A DNA stretch of 64,000 nucleotides. Origin: Streptomyces varsoviensis (GTDB lineage Bacteria > Actinomycetota > Actinomycetes > Streptomycetales > Streptomycetaceae). A program made the position numbers and the translations under genes. Location: positions 70,302-134,301 of the forward strand of contig NZ_JOBF01000017.1 in the NCBI RefSeq assembly GCF_000718635.1, in the 5' to 3' direction. Of this stretch, positions 58,359 through 64,000 are shown piece by piece; within the stretch, counting starts at the first letter, position 1; the number at the start of each line of letters is the position of its first letter. The notes beneath the pieces are model-generated. The model was given only the letters and a program-made list of their open reading frames with translations. It was not told the origin of the DNA and searched no databases.

Positions 58359-58675
58359 GGGGCTTTTCTCAAGCCTTGAATTCGCGCCTTACCTCACGTC
58401 TTGCTTCAAGGCTTCCCTCACGTCTTGCTTCAAGGCTTGCTTCAAGGCTTAGTTCAGAGCGTGAGAAAAGAACTTCCTTCATGGCGTGAGGGAAGTGCTT
58501 TCTTCAGGGCGTGAGGGTGCTTCCTTCATAGCGTGAGAAAAGCCCATGGCGGATGGACGTTTCTGCTGCCGGTCTCGCTCGTTGAGCCCTAGCTGATCTT
58601 GTCCGGCGATCGGGCCGTGACGGGACGGCGTGGATCACCGGAGCACTCCGCTCCGGAACGAGAAAGGAGATCACC
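58359..58675. other. Repeat-rich intergenic region after lipase
   Basis: Between 58362 and 58545 the sequence is made of ~20-30-bp repeats built on CTTCAAGGCTT and its complement-like GCGTGAGAAAAG units. The 12-mer CTTTTCTCAAGC at 58366 is the exact complement of the 44.5-kb repeat. Several self-complementary pairings are possible, so it may terminate the lipase transcript. The remainder leads to the mini-protein. Confidence 0.75.
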
Positions 58676-58888
58676 ATGCGCAGAATGGGAATCGCCCTGG
58701 CCCTGGCCATGGCCGCCGGCGGGCTCGGCGCGTCGGCGGCGGCCGCCCAGGCCGCACCGCAGGGGCCCCCGTTCCCCTACGCGGACTGCATCAAGGCGAC
58801 CGCGAAGAAGGGGGAGAGCGCGGCGCAGGGGAAGTGGCACTGCGACCAGCTCGTCCAGAAGGGCTGGGTCAAGCCGCCGAACCGCTGA
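58676..58888 (+). CDS. Secreted two-cysteine mini-protein
   Basis: A 70-aa precursor with a textbook AAAGGAG seven bases before ATG 58676. The signal peptide (1-27, ending AQA) leaves a mature peptide of ~43 residues: 'PFPYADCIKATAKKGES', then 'GKWHCDQLVQKGWVKPPNR'. Cys38 and Cys56 could form one disulfide. The mature part is basic and Trp-containing. I recognise no family; it resembles small secreted streptomycete peptides of unknown role. Confidence 0.8.
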   Translation: MRRMGIALALAMAAGGLGASAAAAQAAPQGPPFPYADCIKATAKKGESAAQGKWHCDQLVQKGWVKPPNR

Positions 58889-58979
58889 CCGGCCGCTGAC
58901 GCGCTGACTCCGGGGGTCGCCCAGTTCGCGGGCGGCCCCCGGACCGTTGCCCCCACCCCAGCCGGGGGCGCCCCAGCCG

Positions 58980-59303
58980 TCAGGCCTGGCCGGTCTCGAA
59001 GCGGCTGACCTTGCCGTCCTCGACGGTGAAGGTCCAGCGGGTGCGCATGGCGCCCCAGGTGTCGTTGCTGTAGAGCGCGGTGAGCGAGCGCCCGCCGTCG
59101 TCCTCCGACTCCACGTCCATCCGGCCGTGCGAGGAGAAGATCTCCCGGTCCGCCCACTCGCCCAGGGCGCGGTCGGTGCCGTCGTCGGACATGGTCGCGC
59201 CGGGGGCGAGCGCCGCCCGGAAGGCCTGCTGGTCGTTGGCGTTGACGGCGGTGACGAAGGCTCGTACGGCCGGGTCGGACAGACGGTCGGCGGCGATGCT
59301 CAC
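58980..59303 (-). CDS. NTF2/SnoaL-like protein
   Basis: A 107-aa protein: 'AFVTAVNANDQQAFRAALAP', 'MSDDGTDRALGEWADREIF', 'TRWTFTVEDGKVSRFETGQA'. This is the cone-shaped NTF2-like fold of SnoaL cyclases and many stand-alone binding proteins. No catalytic residues can be assigned. The start is GTG 59303. Confidence 0.85.
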   Translation of the reverse strand: MSIAADRLSDPAVRAFVTAVNANDQQAFRAALAPGATMSDDGTDRALGEWADREIFSSHGRMDVESEDDGGRSLTALYSNDTWGAMRTRWTFTVEDGKVSRFETGQA

Positions 59304-59495
59304 GGAAGGCCCCTTCGCTGGTTCGCTGGTTCGCACTTTCGCTGGTTGGCAGGCGCGGGCGCGAATGCGCGAGCGCGCACGGCGGCTCCGGTCCCCGAGG
59401 CTTTCCAGCCACCCTCACACCGGGCCACCGGCCCCGCAACCGCGTGCCACGCCCCCTGCCGGGGGGCGGAGAGCCGGGCGGTAGGGTGCCCGTCC

Positions 59496-60158
59496 ATGAC
59501 CGAAGCCGAGTTCCTGACCTCCACCCGTGCGTCGTACGACGCCATAGCCGACGACTACGTCGCTTTCGCCCGTGACGATTTGGCGGCCAAGCCGATGGAG
59601 CGGGCGGTGCTCGCCGGGTTCGCCGAGTACGTGCGGGCGGCCGGCGGCGGGCCGGTCGCCGACATCGGGTGCGGTACGGGCCGGGTGACGGCGTACCTGC
59701 ACGGGCTGGGCCTGGACGCGTTCGGCATCGACCTGTCGCCGGGGATGCTCGCGGCGGCCCGCCGGGACTACCCGGAGCTGCGGTTCGAAGAGGGTTCCAT
59801 GCCGGCCCTGGACCTGCCGGACGGCAAGCTCGGCGGGGTGCTCGCCTGGTACTCGACCATCCACGTGCCCGGGGAGCGCCTGCCGGAGGTGTTCGCCGAA
59901 TTCCACCGCGTACTGGCGCCGGGCGGCGAGGTGCTGCTCGCCTTCCAGGTCGGCGACGGCGTGCTGCGCCTGGAAGAGGCGATCGGGCATTCGGTGGCGC
60001 TGGACTTCAACCGCTGGCAGCCCGACCGCATCGCCGAACTCCTCGCGGACGCCGGGCTGGCCGTACGCGCCAAGGTCTGGCGTGAACGCGACACCGAAGG
60101 CGACGTCAAGGAACGGACCCCGCAGGCGTTCCTGCTGGCCCGCAAGGCGGCCGGCTGA
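59496..60158 (+). CDS. Class I SAM-dependent methyltransferase
   Basis: A 220-aa methyltransferase: 'SYDAIADDYVAFARDDL', motif I 'GPVADIGCGTGRVTAYLHGL', 'AFGIDLSPGMLAAARRDYPE', 'LGGVLAWYSTIHVPGERLPE'. Small-molecule methyltransferase of the type-11/25 group; substrate unknown. TAGGGT (59482-59487) ends eight bases before ATG 59496, so probably leaderless. Confidence 0.9.
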   Translation: MTEAEFLTSTRASYDAIADDYVAFARDDLAAKPMERAVLAGFAEYVRAAGGGPVADIGCGTGRVTAYLHGLGLDAFGIDLSPGMLAAARRDYPELRFEEGSMPALDLPDGKLGGVLAWYSTIHVPGERLPEVFAEFHRVLAPGGEVLLAFQVGDGVLRLEEAIGHSVALDFNRWQPDRIAELLADAGLAVRAKVWRERDTEGDVKERTPQAFLLARKAAG

Positions 60159-60190
60159 CCCTGGGCGACGGCGCCCGGCCCCTCCCGCCG

Positions 60191-60280
60191 TTCGCTCGGC
60201 GGCCCGCGTCTGCTGGGCGGCCCGCGTTCGCTCGGTGGCCCGCGTCTGCTCGGTGGCCCGCGCTTGCTCGCTGGCCCGCG
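60191..60280. repeat. 18-bp tandem repeat, five units
   Basis: Five 18-bp units, consensus TTCGCTCGGTGGCCCGCG with alternating TTC/TCT starts, fill most of the gap between the methyltransferase and carboxyltransferase genes. No spacers, so not a CRISPR array. Confidence 0.9.
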
Positions 60281-60295
60281 TGGCAGGGTGAACCC

Positions 60296-61891
60296 ATGAG
60301 CGTACCGACCCCTCGCGCGACCGCGCTGGAACTGATCGAAGCCGTCGTGGACCCCGGCAGTTGGCGCTGCTGGGACGAGTGGGACGGGCCGGCCGGAGCG
60401 CTCACCGAGACGGCGGACCCCGCCTACCGCGCGGACCTGCTCGCCGCGCGCGAGCGCACCGGGCTGGACGAGTCCGTGATCACCGGCGAGGGGCGGCTGC
60501 GCGGGCGGCGCGTGGCGGTGGTGGCGTGCGAGTTCCGCTTCCTGGCCGGGTCCATCGGCGTGGCGGCGGGGGAGCGGCTCGTACGGGCCGTGGAGCGCGC
60601 CACGGAACTGCGGCTGCCGCTGCTGGCCGCCCCCGCGTCCGGTGGCACGCGCATGCAGGAAGGAACGGTCGCCTTCCTCCAGATGGTCAAGGTCGCCGCC
60701 GCGATCACCGACCACAAGGGCGCCGGCCTGCCGTACCTCGTCTATCTCCGCCACCCCACGACGGGCGGCGTGCTGGCCTCCTGGGGTTCCCTGGGCCACC
60801 TCACCGCCGCCGAACCCGGCGCGCTGATCGGGTTCCTGGGCCCCCGCGTCCACGAAGCCCTCTACGGCGAACCGTTTCCGCCGGGCGTCCAGGTCGCGGA
60901 GCACCTGCTGGCCCATGGCCTGATCGACGCCGTGCTCCCTGCGGGAGAGCTCGCGGACATAGCGGCCCGGGCACTGGACGTCCTGTGCGCGGACGCCGCG
61001 CCGAGTGGCCAGGAGGGGGCTTCCGCCTCCGGGTCGCCCTCCGCCTCTGAGCCGCCGTCCGCCGTCGGCACGCCGTCCCCGGCCGGCCCGCCGTCCCCCG
61101 GCGAGCCGCCCTCCGCCGCCGAGTCCATCCGGCGTTCGCGTCTGCCGCAGCGCATCGGGGTGCGGGAGCTGTTGGAGGGTGTCGCCACCGAGGTGACGCC
61201 GCTCAGCGGTACGGGCGCGGGGGAGCGCGACCCCGGGCTGCTGCTCGCGCTGGCGCGCGTGGGGTCCGTGCCGTGCGTGGTGCTCGGGCACGACCGTGGC
61301 AGCCGCCGCGCGGGCGGGGCCGCGCCCGCTGGGCAGGCGCTCGGCCCCGCCGGGCTGCGAGCGGCGCGGCGCGGCATGCGTATCGCCGCCGAACTCGACC
61401 TGCCGCTCCTCACGGTCGTCGATACGGCGGGGGCCGCCCTGTCCCGCGAGGCCGAGGAGGGCGGGCTGGCGGGCGAGATCGCCCGGTCGCTCGCCGACCT
61501 GGTGACGCTGCCCGCGCCGACGCTGTGCCTGCTGCTGGGGCAGGGCGCGGGCGGCGCCGCGCTCGCGCTGCTGCCCGCCGACCGGGTCGTGGCCGCCCGG
61601 CACGCGTGGCTGTCCCCGCTGCCGCCCGAGGGCGCGTCGGCGATCCTGTACCGGACCACGGAACGCGCGTACGAGGTCGCCGCCCGGCAAGGCGTGCGCT
61701 CGGCCGATCTGCTGGCGGCCGGGATCGTGGACCGCGTGGTGGAGGAGGAGTACGAGGAGGGGGTGGGTGGTTCCTTCACGGCCCGCCTCGGGGCCGTGCT
61801 CGGGGAGGAACTGGCCGCGCTGCGCGCTCAGGAGCGCGGCGCACGGCTCGCCGCCCGGCGGGCACGGTACCGGCGGGTCGGGCTTCCCTAG
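60296..61891 (+). CDS. Fused acyl-CoA carboxyltransferase (AccD-AccA)
   Basis: A 531-aa fusion. The N-terminal half is the beta-type carboxyltransferase ('LPLLAAPASGGTRMQEGTVA', 'GGVLASWGSLGHLTAAEPGA'). The C-terminal half is the alpha type ('RGMRIAAELDLPLLTVVDTA', 'CLLLGQGAGGAALALLPADR', 'PPEGASAILYRTTERAYE'). The Cys4 zinc ribbon of bacterial AccD is absent. The halves are joined by a ~45-residue Pro/Ser/Glu linker with repeats (61020-61130). It needs a separate biotin carboxylase/carrier, not present here. It transfers CO2 from biotin to an acyl-CoA, probably acetyl-CoA. Confidence 0.9.
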   Translation: MSVPTPRATALELIEAVVDPGSWRCWDEWDGPAGALTETADPAYRADLLAARERTGLDESVITGEGRLRGRRVAVVACEFRFLAGSIGVAAGERLVRAVERATELRLPLLAAPASGGTRMQEGTVAFLQMVKVAAAITDHKGAGLPYLVYLRHPTTGGVLASWGSLGHLTAAEPGALIGFLGPRVHEALYGEPFPPGVQVAEHLLAHGLIDAVLPAGELADIAARALDVLCADAAPSGQEGASASGSPSASEPPSAVGTPSPAGPPSPGEPPSAAESIRRSRLPQRIGVRELLEGVATEVTPLSGTGAGERDPGLLLALARVGSVPCVVLGHDRGSRRAGGAAPAGQALGPAGLRAARRGMRIAAELDLPLLTVVDTAGAALSREAEEGGLAGEIARSLADLVTLPAPTLCLLLGQGAGGAALALLPADRVVAARHAWLSPLPPEGASAILYRTTERAYEVAARQGVRSADLLAAGIVDRVVEEEYEEGVGGSFTARLGAVLGEELAALRAQERGARLAARRARYRRVGLP

Positions 61892-61974
61892 GGCCCATAG
61901 GAACTTCCATAGGGCCGTAGGAACTTCCATAGGGCCCATAGGGCGGGGCGCAGGAGTCGTACAGCCGAGGCGAA

Positions 61975-62005
61975 TTGACAAGGTTAGGTATGCCTAACCT
62001 AGGGT
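61975..62005 (+). promoter_or_regulatory. Iron box within a TTGACA promoter
   Basis: TTGACA (61975-61980) and TAGGGT (62000-62005) bracket TTAGGTATGCCTAACCTAG (61984-62002), a close match to the DmdR/IdeR iron box TTAGGTTAGGCTAACCTAA. AGGTTAGG/CCTAACCT form an 8-bp dyad. Binding by the iron-loaded repressor would block this promoter, so the downstream genes should be induced by iron starvation. The predicted start falls on GTG 62013. Confidence 0.8.
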
Positions 62006-62012
62006 CTCTCCT

Positions 62013-62480
62013 GTGAACCGGACCGATCTCGGAACCGCCCGGCATGCCGCCGTGCGCCCCGCGACACCTCGCGGGCCCCTCCCGCCGATCGCGGCGCCCG
62101 CCGCCCTCACCGCCCCCACGGCACCACATCCGGCTGCCGCCGGCTCACACACCCCACCGCTCCCGGCCGAGGCCCGTCGGCCGGGAGCCCCACGCACCGT
62201 CGGCCGGAACGGAGCCGCGTCTCCGCTCCCGCCCCCCGCCGGTGCGCCCGGCGAAGCCGAAGCCCTGAGCGCCGCCGCCCGCGCCGCCCGCGCCTCCCGT
62301 GGTACCGACGTACCGGGCGCCGCTGTACGTACGCCCGCTCGCACACCTCGCGGAACGCGAGCGGCGGCTCTCCGCGCCCGTACCCCCGCGAACGCGACCG
62401 CGCACGCCAAGGGGAACGCGCATACGTATACGCATTCGCCCGCGCCCGTGACCGCTACCGGCCGACCAGTCCCCGTGTAG
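62013..62480 (+). CDS. Iron-box-led Ala/Pro-rich ORF
   Basis: A 155-codon ORF starting with GTG at the predicted transcription start of the iron-box promoter, so it would be leaderless. The product is Ala/Pro/Arg/Thr-rich without a fold I recognise. It may be a leader ORF or only an untranslated leader before the ATP-grasp gene 160 bp further on. Low confidence as a protein gene. Confidence 0.35.
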   Translation: MNRTDLGTARHAAVRPATPRGPLPPIAAPAALTAPTAPHPAAAGSHTPPLPAEARRPGAPRTVGRNGAASPLPPPAGAPGEAEALSAAARAARASRGTDVPGAAVRTPARTPRGTRAAALRARTPANATAHAKGNAHTYTHSPAPVTATGRPVPV

Positions 62481-62641
62481 CGCGCCGGCCTCGCCGCCTC
62501 GCATCGCCTCGCAGCACACCGCATCACCCCAGGCCCCTCGGCCCCCGCCGGTTCGCCGGTTTCACCGCGCCACCCCTCAGCCGCACCGAGCCCCCGCGCG
62601 CCGCAGGCTGACGCTTCCTTCGTTCGAAAGGCACGTAGCCC

Positions 62642-63851
62642 GTGCGCCTCCACCTTCTCGCTCTCAACCCCACCGACTCCGTGACCGAGGGCTTTCTGCC
62701 CGCGGCGGCCCGGCTCGGCCTCGATGTCACGCTGCTGACCGATCAGCCGGAGGCCCACCGCGCCGCGTACGACCGGTACGCGGCCGGCGGCGGCACGCTG
62801 CCCGCGCAGCTCGCCGTCGAGGGCTGTGACGTGCGCGACTTCCGCGACGTCATCAGCCGCGGCGCGCGCCTCGGGCCGGGCCCCGACGCCGTCTTCAGCA
62901 ACAGCGATCACCTTCAGGTCCAGGCCGCGCTCGCCGCCGACTACTTCGGGCTGCCCGGCAAGGACTGGCGGGCCGCGCTGCGCACCAAGAACAAGGCGCA
63001 TCTGCGGCGCGCGCTCGCGGCCTCCCGGCTCGACGCCGTACGCGCCGCCGAACTCGCCCCCGGCGGCGACCCGCGGGACGCCCCCACCGCGGTCGCGGCC
63101 GCCGGCGTGGCCTACCCGTGCGTGATCAAGCCCCGCGAGGGCGTCGCCAGCGAGGACGTGGTGCTGGCCGCCGACGCCGAACAGCTCGCCCGCCACTGCC
63201 GGGAGATCGGCGCGCGGCGGCCCGGCGACGCGCTCGTCGTCGAGGAGTACCTGGCCGGGCCGGTGCAGACCCTCGAAACCCTGGGGGACGGCCGGACCCT
63301 GCACGCCGTCGGCTCGTTCCGCACCGACATGTCCCCGCTGCCGTACTTCATGGAGGAGCGGCTCACCCTGCTCCCCGCGCCGCCCGAGCCGCACACCGGC
63401 CAGGTGCTCGACCAGCTCGCCGCGCTCGGCGTCGGGTTCGGGGCCTGCCACACCGAGTACGTCGTCCAGGGCGACCGCGCGCGCGTCATCGAGGTCAACT
63501 ACCGCGCCATCGGCGACCAGTGCGATCTCGTACTCGCCGACGTGCTCGGCATCCCCCTCTTCGACCACATCCTCCGCACCCACCTCGGCACCCCGCTCCC
63601 CGCCGACCTCGGCGCCCGCACCGACGGCCGCGCGCGCCTGGAGTACATACGCGCCGACCGCGGCGGACGGCTCGTCGCCGCGCCCGCCGCCGGCGACCGT
63701 ACGACCCCGGACGGCGTACGCCTGGACTACCGGCCGCTGCGCGAGCTGAACGAGCACCATCCGCTGCGCCATACCAACCGCGGACCAGGAGCGCATCGAC
63801 CGCGCCGTCGAGGAGTTCCTGGCCACCCACCGCTGGGAGATCGCCTCATGA
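62642..63851 (+). pseudogene. ATP-grasp enzyme, frameshifted near the end
   Basis: GTG 62642 opens an ATP-grasp protein: 'LHLLALNPTDSVTEGFLPAA', 'FSNSDHLQVQAALAADYFGL', 'AALRTKNKAHLRRALAASRL', 'YPCVIKPREGVASEDVVLAA', 'ALVVEEYLAGPVQTLETLGD', 'ARVIEVNYRAIGDQCDLVL'. This is the carnosine-synthase/DdaF-like branch; an iron-regulated setting suggests a role in siderophore assembly. After ~380 codons, at 63781, the frame is lost. The expected C-terminus ('DQERIDRAVEEFLATHRW', then EIAS and a stop overlapping the next ATG) is read in another frame. The break sits exactly at the end of a 99-bp segment duplicated at the window edge, so it may be a sequence artefact. Confidence 0.8.
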
Positions 63852-64000
63852 GCACCATGGAGATCGGTATGACCGACATGGCTGATACGCCCGATGCCGC
63901 CCCCGCCGCCGGCGACCGTACGACCCCGGACGGCGTACGCCTGGACTACCGGCCGCTGCGCGAGCTGAACGAGCACCATCCGCTGCGCCATACCAACCGC
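63683..64000 (+). repeat. Exact 99-bp direct duplication
   Basis: 63683-63781 and 63902-64000 are identical over 99 bp, 219 bp apart, in the same reading frame. The first copy is native to the ATP-grasp C-terminus; the second lies in the beginning of the next gene and ends with the window. Confidence 0.9.
63848..64000 (+). CDS. Start of next gene (partial)
   Basis: ATG 63848 overlaps the intended ATP-grasp stop (ATGA). Only ~18 residues ('MSTMEIGMTDMADTPDAA') are unique before the duplicated 33 codons begin, and the window ends. In comparable iron-regulated loci an IucA/IucC-type siderophore synthetase could follow, but nothing here shows it. Confidence 0.45.
   Translation, partial: MSTMEIGMTDMADTPDAAPAAGDRTTPDGVRLDYRPLRELNEHHPLRHTNR

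Noticed and set aside
60191..60280. CRISPR-like repeat array
   Set aside because: Units are directly adjacent (18 bp) with no spacers and no cas genes; a simple tandem repeat.
61994..63991. 665-codon minus-strand frame over the ATP-grasp gene
   Set aside because: Low-complexity Gly/Arg/Val product without motifs; the plus strand shows ATP-grasp signatures and an iron-box promoter. Its internal repeat only mirrors the 99-bp duplication.
1..64000. tRNA, rRNA or riboswitch genes
   Set aside because: No cloverleaf, rRNA core or conserved riboswitch motif was seen by eye; a covariance-model scan would settle it.

Overview
The window is about 72% GC with strongly GC-biased third codon positions and GTG/TTG starts. 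It has many ATGA/GTGA stop-start overlaps, and it encodes streptogrisin-type proteases, a subtilisin-inhibitor (SSI) family protein, DUF397/XRE pairs and DmdR/IdeR-type iron boxes. This is a Streptomyces chromosome, and the density of accessory and broken genes suggests an arm-like region. No tRNA, rRNA, CRISPR array or phage structural module was seen.

Layout. 0-3.5 kb: two luciferase-like flavin monooxygenases and a DUF1684 protein in one operon. 3.8-16 kb: two secreted streptogrisin-like serine proteases, a DUF-type membrane protein with an MmcQ/YjbR protein, an AadA-like nucleotidyltransferase, a slipin, a secreted RCC1-like protein, a MerR regulator divergent from an ene-reductase, an ECF sigma factor with a membrane partner, and a DinB-like protein. 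16.2-23.4 kb: a patchwork island with a short acidic peptide beside a PIMT-like methyltransferase, three decayed transposases (IS630-, IS701- and IS5-like), and VOC, NUDIX, nitroreductase and methyltransferase genes. 23.4-31 kb: an SSI-family inhibitor, an XRE/DUF397 group, a Tat-exported hydrolase, a second MerR switch, a chloramphenicol phosphotransferase homologue and an APH-like kinase. 31-34 kb: an operon of a small Cys-rich protein, an OvoA/EgtB-type sulfoxide synthase and an ATP-grasp ligase. 34.7-41.4 kb: TetR plus membrane protein, then a tightly coupled three-gene cassette of two large paralogous soluble proteins and an HEXXH protein. 41.6-51.9 kb: DUF4232 lipoproteins, a PhyH-like oxygenase, regulators, a serine-hydrolase lipoprotein, a NarL-type two-component system and a DUF3533 membrane protein. 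52-57 kb: dnaE2 coupled to a degenerate Y-family (ImuB-like) gene. 57.3-64 kb: a secreted lipase, a secreted mini-protein, a fused acyl-CoA carboxyltransferase and an iron-box promoter before an ATP-grasp gene, ending in an exact 99-bp duplication at the window edge.

Strongest leads: the 36.3-41.4 kb cassette (two paralogues plus metallopeptidase-like protein) and the 31-34 kb sulfoxide synthase/ATP-grasp operon. Also notable are the short peptide/PIMT pair at 16.2 kb, two MerR-controlled genes sharing nearly the same operator inside 20-bp-spacer promoters, an IS701-like element carrying a NUDIX gene between its inverted repeats, and in-frame minisatellite expansions in about a dozen unrelated genes.
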